Positions 30,438 to 41,724 of a stretch of DNA of 64,000 bases are shown piece after piece; positions within the stretch are counted from its first letter, which is position 1, and each line of letters begins with the position of its first letter. The position numbers and the translations under genes are program-made. The DNA is from Streptomyces pactum (GTDB lineage Bacteria; Actinomycetota; Actinomycetes; Streptomycetales; Streptomycetaceae): positions 6,341,501-6,405,500 of the forward strand of contig NZ_CP019724.1 in NCBI RefSeq assembly GCF_002005225.1, read 5' to 3'. Under the pieces are notes generated by a model. The model was not told where the DNA came from. It worked only from the letters and a program-made list of their open reading frames with translations, and searched no databases.

Positions 30438-31094
30438 GTGACCGCCCCCGAGTCGCCCCAGCCCGTAGACGTGCCCGACGACGACAAGTCGCACGTTCCT
30501 CCGCTGACGACCCGAGTCGTCATCGCCGAGGACGAGGCCCTGATCCGGCTGGATCTCAAGGAGATGCTGGAGGAGGAGGGGTACTCCGTCGTCGGCGAGG
30601 CCGGAGATGGTGAGCAGGCCGTGGAACTGGCCCGGGAGCACAAGCCCGACCTCGTGATCCTCGACGTGAAGATGCCCAAGCTGGACGGCATCTCCGCGGC
30701 CGAGAAGATCGCCGAGGAGAGCATCGCGCCGGTGCTGATGCTGACCGCGTTCTCGCAGCGCGACCTGGTGGAGCGCGCCCGGGACGCCGGGGCCATGGCG
30801 TACCTCGTGAAGCCGTTCAGCAAGAGCGACGTCGTGCCGGCCATCGAGATGGCCGTCTCGCGGTTCACGGAGCTGAAGGAGCTGGAGAAGGAGGTCGCCG
30901 ACCTCAGCCTGCGGCTGGAGACCCGCAAGCTGGTGGACCGGGCCAAGTCGGTGCTCCAGACGGAGTACGGCCTGACCGAGCCGGCCGCCTTCCGGTGGAT
31001 CCAGAAGACGTCCATGGACCGGCGGATGTCGATGCAGCAGGTGGCCGAGGCGGTCATCCAGGACGCCGAGGAGAAGAAGGCGTCCAAGGGCTGA
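30438..31094 (+). CDS. ANTAR-domain response regulator (PdtaR/AmiR-NasR type)
   Basis: A 218-residue two-domain regulator. Residues about 25-145 are a receiver with acidic pair EDE, phosphoacceptor Asp in LVILDVKMPKLDG, Thr in LMLTAF and Lys in YLVKPF. A coiled-coil linker (FTELKELEKEVADLSLRLETRKLVDRA region) leads to the ANTAR domain with TEPAAFRWIQKTSMDRRMSM near 185. ANTAR proteins bind paired RNA hexaloops and prevent transcription termination. The GTG start follows GAGGAG by five bases. A -10-like TAGGCT lies at 30394-30399. The matching histidine kinase is not in the window; in actinobacteria this regulator is normally an orphan paired with a distant PdtaS-type kinase. Confidence 0.93.
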   Translation: MTAPESPQPVDVPDDDKSHVPPLTTRVVIAEDEALIRLDLKEMLEEEGYSVVGEAGDGEQAVELAREHKPDLVILDVKMPKLDGISAAEKIAEESIAPVLMLTAFSQRDLVERARDAGAMAYLVKPFSKSDVVPAIEMAVSRFTELKELEKEVADLSLRLETRKLVDRAKSVLQTEYGLTEPAAFRWIQKTSMDRRMSMQQVAEAVIQDAEEKKASKG

Positions 31095-31107
31095 GCACTC
31101 GGACCAT

Positions 31108-31147
31108 GACGAGGCCCGCGTTCCCGGTTGGGGGCGCGGGCCTCGTC
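31108..31147. terminator. Bidirectional terminator between the ANTAR regulator and livF
   Basis: A perfect 13-bp stem (GACGAGGCCCGCG at 31108-31120) with a 14-base loop, between convergent genes. No T tract. Confidence 0.75.
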
Positions 31148-31172
31148 GTACGACTGTCGGCTCGGTCTTCGC

Positions 31173-31885
31173 TCAGTCCTCGCCGAGGTAGGCCTTGCGG
31201 ACCGACTCGTCGTGGAGGAGGTCCTGCCCGCTGCCGGACAGGACGATGTTGCCGACCTCCATCACGTGGCCGTGGTCGGCCAGGGACAGGGCCGCCTGGG
31301 CGTTCTGCTCGACGAGCAGGATGGTGGTGCCCTGGGACTTCAGCTCGGCGACCGTCGACATGATCTTCTGCATCATGATCGGCGAGAGGCCCATGGAGGG
31401 CTCGTCGAGCATGAGCAGCTTGGGCTGGGACATCAGGGCGCGGCCCATGGCCAGCATCTGCTGCTCACCGCCGGAAAGGGTGCCCGCGGCCTGCTTCCGG
31501 CGTTCGCCGAGGATGGGGAAGAGGTCGTAGGCGCGCTGGATGTCCTTCTCGATGCCCGGCTTGTCGTTGCGCAGGAAGGCGCCGAGGCGGAGGTTGTCCT
31601 CGATCGTCATGCGGGGGAAGATGTGCCGGCCCTCGGGGGAGTGCGCGAGCCCCAGGGAGACGATCTGGTGGGCGGGGGTCTTCTTGAGCGACTTGCCGCC
31701 GAACTTGATCTGCCCGCCGACCGGCTTGAGGAGGCCGGACAGGGTGCGCAGGGTGGTGGTCTTGCCGGCGCCGTTGGTGCCGATCAGGGTGACCACCTCA
31801 CCGGCGTCGACCTTGAACGAGATGCCCTTGACGGCCTCGATCTTGCCGTAGGCGACGCGGAGGTCCTCGACCTCGAGCAGTGCGG

Positions 31886-31889
<4 letters not shown>
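31173..31889 (-). CDS. livF: Branched-chain amino acid ABC transporter, ATP-binding subunit LivF
   Basis: A 238-residue ATPase with Walker A GTNGAGKTTTLR, the LivF-type Q-loop region FPRMTIEDNLRLGAF, signature LSGGEQQMLAMGRAL and Walker B LLMLDEPSMGL. The length and the segment GLLKPVGGQIKFGGKSL place it in LivF rather than LivG. It is the last gene of the transporter operon and overlaps livG by four bases (ATGA). It powers uptake together with LivG and the two permeases. Substrate range (branched-chain or other hydrophobic amino acids) cannot be told from the ATPase. Confidence 0.95.
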
Positions 31890-32803
<914 letters not shown>

Positions 32804-32808
32804 GGTGG

Positions 32809-34641
32809 TCAGGCCCCTGTCTTGCCGAGGACTGCGGGCGCTTCGGCCTTGTCGTGGAATTCCAGTTGGCGGCGCCGGTTGGGGATGAGGCCTTCGGGGC
32901 GGAACCGCATGAGCAGGACGAGCGCGAGTCCGAAGGCGAGGAGCTGGTAGTCGCCGAGGAACTGGAGCTTGTTGGGGATGAGGAAGAGCAGTGCGGCGCC
33001 GAGGAGTGGTCCGCCGATGGTGCCCATGCCGCCGAGGACGACCGCGGCGAGCAGGAACGCGGAGTTGGGGGGCGTGGTACCGGCGAAGAGGTATTGCTCG
33101 GGGGTCACGGTGTAGGTGACGTGTGCCTGGACGGTGCCGGCGAGGCCGGCGAGGGCGGCGCCTACGGCGAACGCGACCAGCTTGACGCGGAAGCCGTTGA
33201 TGCCCATGGCGAGCGCGGCGGTCTCGTCCTCGCGGATGGCGACCCAGGCCCGGCCGATGCGGGAGTCGCTGCTGCGTCGGAAGACGAGGACGACGACGGC
33301 GGTGATGATCAGCATCAGGAAGAAGTAGTTGGCGAACCGGCCGATGGTGACGCCGAGGACGTCGTGCCGGGCGCCGAGGTCGAATCCGAGGATGTTCAGG
33401 TCCGGCACGGCCGAGATGCCGTTGGAGCCGTTGGTGATGTCGGGTCCGGAGGTGCCGTCCATGTTGAGGACGGCGATGCGGAAGATCTCACCGAAGCCGA
33501 GGGTCACGATGGCGAGGTAGTCGCCGCGCAGCCGCAGGGTGGGGGCGCCGATCAGTACGCCGAAGATGAGTGAGGCGGCGGCGCCGACCAGGACGGCGGC
33601 CCAGAAGGGGAAGTGGACGCCGAAGGGCGAGCTGGGCGAGCCGGAGACCAGGGCGGCGGCGTAGGCGCCGACGCCGAGGAAGGCGACGTAGCCGAGGTCG
33701 AGGAGGCCGGCGAGGCCGACGACGATGTTGAGGCCGAGGGCGACGGTGGCGAAGATCAGGATGTAGACGCCGATGGTGGCGTACTGGTCGTCGGTCTGGG
33801 TGAAGGGGAAGAGTGCCGCGGCGACGAAGGCGCCCCAGATGGTGATGGTCTGGTGCCGTGCGGTGATCTGGGTGGCCTGGCGGATGAGGCCTGCCTTGTG
33901 GGCGGCCGCGAAGCCGAACCCGGCCGTGATCAGGAAGCCGACGAAGAGTTCGTCGTACTCGGTGCCGATGCCGTAGGTGAAGACGGTGAGGCAGACGGCG
34001 AGGACCGCGACGATGATGAGGATCTCGGCGTAGGAGGGCAGGGCGCGTACGGGGCCGGGCTCGCCGGCGGCGAAGGCGGCCTTGACGGTCTGCCAGCCGT
34101 GGCCCGCGCGGTGCTTGGCGAGGCTCCAGCCGGTCTCGTCGGGGTCGATGGGGTCGGGTGCGGGGCGCTCGAAGGGGAGCGCGAGGGCGCCGAGGAGGGC
34201 GGTGAGGGTGACGATCGCCGCGATGTAGGCGCCGGGTTCGAGGTTGACCAGGCCGCCGAGCTGGAGGCTGATGGCGAGGACGGTGTACCAGGTGGTCGCG
34301 AAGGTGGCGAGTGCGGCGAACCTCAGTGCGGCGTCGGCGCCGGCGGGGGTGAGCCAGCGGAGGCCTTTGACGCCGTAGGAGGAGAGGCCGAAGAGGGTGG
34401 TGAGGGCGCCGCCGATGAGGACGAGGACCTGGAGGCCGCCCGGGTAGCCGTAGACGGTGAGGTCGCCGGGGAAGGCGGCGGTCCAGGTCCAGGCGAGGAA
34501 GGTGGAGGCGATGGTGAGGAGGCCGCCGCCGGTGGCGAGGGCGCGTCCGAGGTGCGGTGGGATGCCGATGAGGCCGGTCGCCGCGCCGGTGACGGGGGTG
34601 TTCGGGGTCTTCTCTGTGGTCTGTGTGGTCATCGGTGTCAC
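32809..34641 (-). CDS. livM: Branched-chain amino acid ABC transporter permease LivM, extended
   Basis: A permease of 610 residues. The C-terminal ~330 residues are a regular LivM domain with IGVYILIFATVALGLNIVVGLAGLLDLGYVAFLGVGAYAAA, the ATPase-contact loop ending GRAWVAIREDETAALAMGIN, and AFLLAAVVLGGMGTIGGPLLGA. The N-terminal ~280 residues add a run of extra hydrophobic segments and a charged cytoplasmic stretch. The start GTG 34641 overlaps the livH stop as GTGA; an internal ATG at 34632 is an alternative. E. coli LivM, with a shorter extension, has about 425 residues. Confidence 0.92.
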   Translation of the reverse strand: MTPMTTQTTEKTPNTPVTGAATGLIGIPPHLGRALATGGGLLTIASTFLAWTWTAAFPGDLTVYGYPGGLQVLVLIGGALTTLFGLSSYGVKGLRWLTPAGADAALRFAALATFATTWYTVLAISLQLGGLVNLEPGAYIAAIVTLTALLGALALPFERPAPDPIDPDETGWSLAKHRAGHGWQTVKAAFAAGEPGPVRALPSYAEILIIVAVLAVCLTVFTYGIGTEYDELFVGFLITAGFGFAAAHKAGLIRQATQITARHQTITIWGAFVAAALFPFTQTDDQYATIGVYILIFATVALGLNIVVGLAGLLDLGYVAFLGVGAYAAALVSGSPSSPFGVHFPFWAAVLVGAAASLIFGVLIGAPTLRLRGDYLAIVTLGFGEIFRIAVLNMDGTSGPDITNGSNGISAVPDLNILGFDLGARHDVLGVTIGRFANYFFLMLIITAVVVLVFRRSSDSRIGRAWVAIREDETAALAMGINGFRVKLVAFAVGAALAGLAGTVQAHVTYTVTPEQYLFAGTTPPNSAFLLAAVVLGGMGTIGGPLLGAALLFLIPNKLQFLGDYQLLAFGLALVLLMRFRPEGLIPNRRRQLEFHDKAEAPAVLGKTGA

Positions 34642-35570
34642 GCCCTGTCCGCGACGCGCTCGCCGAGCAGGCCCTGTGGCCTGAACAACAGCACAAGGAT
34701 GAGGAGGATGAAGGCCCAGACGTCGGCCCAGGACTGGCTGCCGAACTGGCCGAGGCCGGGGATGTCGCCGATGTAGGCGGTGGCCAGGGTTTCGGCGACG
34801 CCGAGGACGACTCCGCCGATCATGGCGCCGTAGATGTTGCCGATGCCGCCGAGGACGGCCGCGGTGAAGGCTTTCAGGCCGAGGATGAAGCCCATCTTGA
34901 AGTCGACGTGGCCGTACTCCAGGCCGTAGGCGACTCCGCCGATGGCGGCGAAGACGGCGCCGAGGGCGAAGGCGATCACGATGATGCGGTCGGTGTTGAC
35001 GCCCATGAGTTTGGCGGTGTCGGGGTCCTGGGCGGTGGCCTGCATGCCGCGTCCGGTGCGGGTCTTCATGACGAAGTAGCCGAGGAAGGCCATGCTGACG
35101 GGGGCGGCGATGAGCAGGAAGATGCTGCCGGTCTGCAGGGTGATGCTGCCGATGTGGAAGGGGCCGCCCTCGATTTGCGGGAAGGTGCGGGCGGACTTCG
35201 CGTCGGGGTACCAGGCCCAGACCGCCTGCTGGAGGGCGAGGGAGAGGCCGATGGCGGTGATGAGCGGGGCGAGGCGGGGGCCACCGCGCAGGGGGCGGTA
35301 GGCGAAACGTTCAGCCCCGATGGCGACGGTCACCGAGACGATCACTGCGCCGAGGATCATCAGGGGCAGGGCGATCAGCATGGAGGTGCCGTCGGGCAGG
35401 ATGTAGATGTAGACCGTGAGCGCGCCGAAGGCGCCGGTCATGAAGATCTCGCCGTGGGCGAAGTTGATGAGCTGGACGATGCCGTAGACCATCGTGTAGC
35501 CAATGGCGATCAGCCCGTACATGGATCCCAGTAGCAGGCCGTTGACCAGCTGCTGCGGCAGTTCGTTCAC
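34638..35570 (-). CDS. livH: Branched-chain amino acid ABC transporter permease LivH
   Basis: A 310-residue inner-membrane permease of about eight helices. It has the LivH opening QQLVNGLLLGSMYGLIAIGYTMVYGIVQLINFAHGEIFM and the ATPase-contact segment TRTGRGMQATAQDPDTAKLMGVN, then FKAFTAAVLGG-like GLKAFTAAVLGGIGNIYGAMIGG. It lies 121 bases downstream of the substrate-binding protein gene, separated by a strong hairpin, and is coupled to livM. Confidence 0.95.
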   Translation of the reverse strand: MNELPQQLVNGLLLGSMYGLIAIGYTMVYGIVQLINFAHGEIFMTGAFGALTVYIYILPDGTSMLIALPLMILGAVIVSVTVAIGAERFAYRPLRGGPRLAPLITAIGLSLALQQAVWAWYPDAKSARTFPQIEGGPFHIGSITLQTGSIFLLIAAPVSMAFLGYFVMKTRTGRGMQATAQDPDTAKLMGVNTDRIIVIAFALGAVFAAIGGVAYGLEYGHVDFKMGFILGLKAFTAAVLGGIGNIYGAMIGGVVLGVAETLATAYIGDIPGLGQFGSQSWADVWAFILLILVLLFRPQGLLGERVADRA

Positions 35571-35622
35571 CGCATGTCCTCCGAGAGGTTCGGATGTTCG
35601 ACGGATGTGGCCGGGTGTGAGT

Positions 35623-35658
35623 CCGCGCGGGGCGCCTGTGGAACAGCGCCCCGCGCGG
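35623..35658 (-). terminator. Intra-operon hairpin between livK and livH
   Basis: A perfect 13-bp stem (CCGCGCGGGGCGC at 35623-35635) with a 10-base loop, about 34 bases after the livK stop. Such hairpins after a binding-protein gene usually act as partial terminators or RNA stabilisers, making more binding protein than permease. Confidence 0.75.
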
Positions 35659-35691
35659 CTCTCGGGTGATGCGGGTGTCTCGTCGGACGAC

Positions 35692-36927
35692 TCAGCCGGT
35701 GTAGGTGCCGGACTTCACGGCCTTCCAGTCGCCGTTCTCGACGGCGTAGACGGTCAGCTGCTTGTTGGTGGCGTCACCGAACTCGTCGAAGGAGACCTTG
35801 CCGGTCACTCCGTCGAAGGAGACGTTCTGCATGGCTTCGACGACCTGGGCACGGGCGTCGTCGGGGAGCTTGCCGTCGTTCTTCTCGACGACCGCCTTGA
35901 CGGCCTCGATGATGGCCCAGGCGGAGTCGTAGGAGTAGCCGCCGTAGGCCTCGAACGGCTCCTTGTAGCCCTCGGTCTTGTAGTTGGCGACGAACTCCTT
36001 GGCCGAGGGCAGCTCCTCGACGGGCGCGCCGACGGAGGTGGCCAGGTCACCGGTGCCACTGGCGCCGGCGAGCTTGATGAAGTCGGCGCTGTAGATGCCG
36101 TCACCACCGACCAGCGGAATCTTGGCGCCGGTGCCCTTGATCTGCTTGCTGAGCGGGCCGGCCTGCGGGTATTCGCCGCCGTAGTAGACGACGTCGGCGC
36201 CCGAGTTCTTGACCTTGGTGGCGACCGCGGAGAAGTCCTTGGTGTCCGGGTTGATGTGCTCGGTACCGACGATCTTGCCGCCGAGCTTCTTGAACTCGTC
36301 GGTGAACGTGCCGGCGAGGCCCGCGCCGTAGGTCTTCTTGTCGTCGATGACGAAGGCCTTCGTCTTCTTGAAGTCGTTGAAGACGTACTGCGCGGCGAAC
36401 GGACCCTGGATGGCGTCGGTGGTCGCGGTGCGGAAGTAGGTCTTGAACGGGCGCTTCTTCTCTGTGCGCCAGTCGGGGCCCTGGGTCAGCGAGGGGCCGG
36501 TGTTGGCCGGGGAGACCAGGGCCATGTTGCCGGACTCGAAGACCTGCTGCATGGACTCGCCGACCGAGGAGTTCAGCGGGCCGACCACGCCGAGGACCTT
36601 GTCGTTGGCTACGAACTGGCTGGCGTTCTGCTGGCCCACGGAGGGCTGGCCCTGGTCGTCGAGGGCTTCGACCTTGAAGGTTATGCCCTCGACGTGCTTG
36701 TCCTTGTTGGCGGTCTTGGCCGCGAGGTCCGCCGAGTTCTTGATGCCGAGGCCCAGCGCGGACAGGTCGCCGGTCAGCGGGGCGTCGACGCCGATGACGA
36801 CGGTGGTGCCACCGCCGCCGTTGCCGGAGTCCGAGCCGCCGTCGTCGTCGCGCGAGCCGCAGGCGGTGAGGGTGAGCGCTCCCGCCGCCAGAGCGGCGGT
36901 GATGGCGATGAGCGAACGTTGACGCAC
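35692..36927 (-). CDS. livK: Branched-chain amino acid-binding lipoprotein LivK
   Basis: A 411-residue substrate-binding protein. It has a lipoprotein signal ending LTLTACGSRD (lipobox cysteine at residue 20), an Asp/Gly/Ser-rich linker, and a Leu/Ile/Val-binding domain with VVIGVDAPLTGDLSALGLGIKNSADLA, LVSPANTGPSLTQG and VYYGGEYPQAGPLSKQIKGTG. The GTG at 36927 follows AAAGGAC by five bases and begins the signal peptide. It captures the amino acid outside the membrane for LivHMGF. First gene of the operon, it follows 287 bases without a gene. Confidence 0.95.
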   Translation of the reverse strand: MRQRSLIAITAALAAGALTLTACGSRDDDGGSDSGNGGGGTTVVIGVDAPLTGDLSALGLGIKNSADLAAKTANKDKHVEGITFKVEALDDQGQPSVGQQNASQFVANDKVLGVVGPLNSSVGESMQQVFESGNMALVSPANTGPSLTQGPDWRTEKKRPFKTYFRTATTDAIQGPFAAQYVFNDFKKTKAFVIDDKKTYGAGLAGTFTDEFKKLGGKIVGTEHINPDTKDFSAVATKVKNSGADVVYYGGEYPQAGPLSKQIKGTGAKIPLVGGDGIYSADFIKLAGASGTGDLATSVGAPVEELPSAKEFVANYKTEGYKEPFEAYGGYSYDSAWAIIEAVKAVVEKNDGKLPDDARAQVVEAMQNVSFDGVTGKVSFDEFGDATNKQLTVYAVENGDWKAVKSGTYTG

Positions 36928-37214
36928 GATCAGTCCTTTCCCTGGCACAGCCGCTTCCCCGTGGAGACGGCCGAGTCGAACGCTGGGCCGAAGTGACAAT
37001 CCGACAGCGCGGTGACTGGCCGTGACTCTAAGCGTGTGTGGGGAACGTGGAGGAGGGTCTGACTCAGGCTGTGACGCTCTTGTTATGACACGGGGTAATG
37101 CAGAGCGGTACCGGCTGGGGAGAAGGGCGGAATTCAGGCCGATTCGCCCTGTCCGCATGGTGAGAACCCGCAGGACCGGTGGCCGGTGTTCAGGTGTCTG
37201 GGGTGTTTTGGTGA
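36928..37214. promoter_or_regulatory. Promoter region of the liv operon
   Basis: No gene is visible. Reading leftward, a TAGAGT hexamer lies at 37026-37031 about 100 bases before livK and could be a -10; no convincing -35 accompanies it. Confidence 0.3.
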
Positions 37215-37826
37215 TTACCCGGAATCGTTGCCGCAGGCGACCCCCAGGGCCAGGGAGAGGTCCTTGGCATAGCGTGTCCCCAGGATGAAACTGTGGGCTT
37301 CTATTGCGCGCGCATTACGCAGCGTTACATCCAGGAAAGGGAGTCCAGGATTCCGCGGTGCTTTTTCGCAATCCGTCACCCGCAGTACGACCATGATCTT
37401 GCGGACGGAACGCGGCTTCGTCTGGAAAGGTACGGCGGGTGACGCGGTCATCGAGATGCCGGCGTAGGGCTGGGTCAGCCGGGTCACGGTGACGGGCGGG
37501 CCGGACCGCACGCTCAGCCGCACCGCGAAGCCGAAGCTGCCGGCCTCGGCCTTGCCGGGGCCGGTCACCGCGTCCAGGTAGGTCAGGTCGACCGCCTGGG
37601 AAGGATACGGCGGCGGGGGAGCCGGCGGTTGCCGCGGCCGGTCGGCGTACAGGTAGCCGCCGCCCGCCAGGAGGGTGAGGGTCGCGGTGACCGTGAGGAC
37701 GGCCCGGCGGTGGCGGTCGTAGTGCCGGGCGAGACGTCCGCGCGGCCGGGTGCGGGGCCCGGGGGTGCCCGAGGCGTCCCAGGCGTGGGTGCCCTCGCCC
37801 GGTTCGACCGGTCCGGTGCCGCTCAC
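37215..37826 (-). CDS. Membrane-anchored protein of unknown function
   Basis: A 203-residue protein I do not recognise. Residues 1-35 are polar and basic, residues about 39-58 (AVLTVTATLTLLAGGGYLYA) form a single membrane segment, and a Pro-rich linker leads to an external domain of about 130 residues with beta-rich character and two cysteines (TDCEKAP and VACGNDSG) that could form a disulfide. The GTG at 37826 overlaps the stop of the preceding lipoprotein gene as GTGA. The pair look like a small cell-envelope module. Confidence 0.7.
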   Translation of the reverse strand: MSGTGPVEPGEGTHAWDASGTPGPRTRPRGRLARHYDRHRRAVLTVTATLTLLAGGGYLYADRPRQPPAPPPPYPSQAVDLTYLDAVTGPGKAEAGSFGFAVRLSVRSGPPVTVTRLTQPYAGISMTASPAVPFQTKPRSVRKIMVVLRVTDCEKAPRNPGLPFLDVTLRNARAIEAHSFILGTRYAKDLSLALGVACGNDSG

Positions 37827-38380
37827 TGCCACGGGCCGTCGCTCGGACCGCCGTCGCGGTACTGCCCGGCGCACGCCTCCCGTATCCGGCGGTCCGTCAA
37901 CTCCTCGGCGGTCCGGGCGCCTTGTTCCCGCTCCGTGACCCGCGCGGTGTCCACGACCTCCCGCAGGATGTCGTACTGCCGGTTGGACAGCCCCATCGAC
38001 TGATAGTCGCCGTAGGGCTCGCGGCCGTCCAGCATCTCGCGTGCCCAGTAGCCGACGGCGCTCGTGCACAACTCCGTGTCGGACGGGGTCCGCCGGGCCG
38101 AGGCCGACGCGTCCGCCCCGGTGGCGGCACCGGAACCGGCCTCGCCGGTACCGGAGTTGCCGCAGGCCGTCACCAGGGCCGCGGTCGGCAACGTCAACGC
38201 CAGCACGAGCAGCGCGGGCGCGGCCCCTCCGGGTGAGGGCCGTGCGGGCGCGGACCGTGCGGGCGCTCGTCGTGCGCGCGTGCGCGGTCCGGGCCCGGCG
38301 CGTCCGGGCGCGGGCCGTGCGGGTGTGCACCGGAACCACCGAGCCGCCGCCCCCGGCCAGGGGGCCTCTCCCCGTCCCAT
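37823..38380 (-). CDS. Small lipoprotein of unknown function
   Basis: A 185-residue protein with a hydrophobic stretch ALLVLALTLPTAALVTAC followed by Gly-Asn-Ser, a plausible lipobox with the cysteine at about residue 73. The N-region before it is about 50 residues of Arg, Pro and Ala encoded by GC-rich repeats, far longer than normal for a signal peptide, so the true start may be further in, though no good one is seen. The mature part (about 110 residues) has TPSDTELCTSAVGYWAREMLDG and a second cysteine in REACAGQYRDGG. It is coupled to the membrane-anchored protein gene. Confidence 0.6.
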   Translation of the reverse strand: MGRGEAPWPGAAARWFRCTPARPAPGRAGPGPRTRARRAPARSAPARPSPGGAAPALLVLALTLPTAALVTACGNSGTGEAGSGAATGADASASARRTPSDTELCTSAVGYWAREMLDGREPYGDYQSMGLSNRQYDILREVVDTARVTEREQGARTAEELTDRRIREACAGQYRDGGPSDGPWQ

Positions 38381-38518
38381 GCCCCGACGCTAAGGCGCCG
38401 GGTGGCCGGGGGCAATGGCCGGGGACGGGCCAGGGACGGGGACGGGACCGGGGACGGGGACGGGGACGGCGAGGTGGCCGGGCCCGGTGGGACCGCCGAC
38501 GGCGATTCCGGGCCGGCG

Positions 38519-38614
38519 GTGCGCTGTTCGGTCCGTCGTGCTCGGGGTCGGCGGTGCGCTGTTCGGTCCGTCGTGCTCGGGGCCGGCGGTGCGCCGTTCA
38601 GTCCGTCGTGCTCG
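38519..38614. repeat. 35-bp tandem repeat including the end of the thioesterase gene
   Basis: Copies begin at 38519, 38554 and 38589 (GTGCGCTGTTCGGTCCGTCG at the start of the first two; the third has small changes and is shortened). The third copy contains the last codons and stop of the thioesterase gene, so the other two are duplicated gene ends. Confidence 0.8.
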
Positions 38615-39086
38615 CCCGCGCCGCGTCGCCCGGGTTCACGTTCCGCAGCAGGCAGGTCAGCCGGGCGGTGCACACGCGGCGGTCCTGCTCGTCGCGGATC
38701 ACGATCTCGTACGTCGCGGTCGACCGGCCCCGGTGCACCGGCGTGGCCACGCCGGTGACGAGGCCGGACCGGGCCCCGCGGTGGTGGGTGCAGTTCAGGT
38801 CGACGCCGACGGCGATCTTGGAGCTGCCGCCGTGCAGCATCGAGCCGACCGATCCGAGGGTCTCGGCCAGTACCGCCGAAGCCCCGCCGTGCAGCAGCCC
38901 GTAGGGCTGGGTGTTGCCCTCCACCGGCATGGTGCCGACGACCCGGTCGGAGGACGCCTCGAGGATCTGGACGCCCATGCGCGTCCCGAGGTGCCCCGCC
39001 GAGAACAGCGCGGGCAGGTCGACGCCGAGCGCGGCGTACTCGTCGACGACTTCCTGCGGGAACTGCGCCTGCTGCTGCTCGCCCAT
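38598..39086 (-). CDS. PaaI-type hotdog-fold thioesterase
   Basis: A 162-residue hotdog-fold protein of the PaaI/YbgC-like acyl-CoA thioesterase family. The family signature NTQPYGLLHGGASAVLAETLGSVGS is near residue 62-86, with the active-site Asn/Gly/Glu helix in place, followed by VGVDLNCTHHRGARSG and GRSTATYEIVIRDEQDRRVCTARLTCLL. It hydrolyses a CoA thioester; the substrate is unknown. The ATG at 39086 follows GGAG by seven bases. It lies 79 bases downstream of a molybdopterin oxidoreductase gene. Confidence 0.88.
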   Translation of the reverse strand: MGEQQQAQFPQEVVDEYAALGVDLPALFSAGHLGTRMGVQILEASSDRVVGTMPVEGNTQPYGLLHGGASAVLAETLGSVGSMLHGGSSKIAVGVDLNCTHHRGARSGLVTGVATPVHRGRSTATYEIVIRDEQDRRVCTARLTCLLRNVNPGDAARASTTD

Positions 39087-39150
39087 GGGCCGGCTCCGTT
39101 CGTTGCTCCGTCTGCCTGACTCGCCGGCCGGCCCGGTGCGGCCGGCGGCT

Positions 39151-39165
39151 CGACTGAGCAAACGC

Positions 39166-39172
<7 letters not shown>
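39151..39172. promoter_or_regulatory. Perfect palindrome between the oxidoreductase and thioesterase genes
   Basis: A 9-bp perfect inverted repeat (CGACTGAGC and its complement) around AAAC. It overlaps the oxidoreductase stop codon and lies 65-86 bases upstream of the thioesterase start. The ACTGAGC-type half-sites resemble those of TetR-family regulators of acyl-CoA genes, so an operator is plausible; a terminator is the alternative. Confidence 0.45.
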
Positions 39173-41445
<2,273 letters not shown>

Positions 41446-41724
41446 CGCGCGCTCCTTCGCGTACACGTGTGAGGTACGTCTCCGATCCTCGCATGCTCCC
41501 GTGACGGTGACGGAGACCGGGCGGGCCGGGGTCCGGAAGCTGTCGCGGCGACGGAAGCGGGCCGGTCCCGTGCCGCCGGGCCGGAGCGAGACCCTGAGGG
41601 GGGCGTGGGGAAACCGCGCGACCGGCCACGACGGCCACGCCGCACCCGCGGCGCCGGCCGGCCGCAGCCGTGCCGCGGACGAGGGCGGGGCCGAGTGTCA
41701 GTGGTCCGTGGCAGGATCGGGGAC

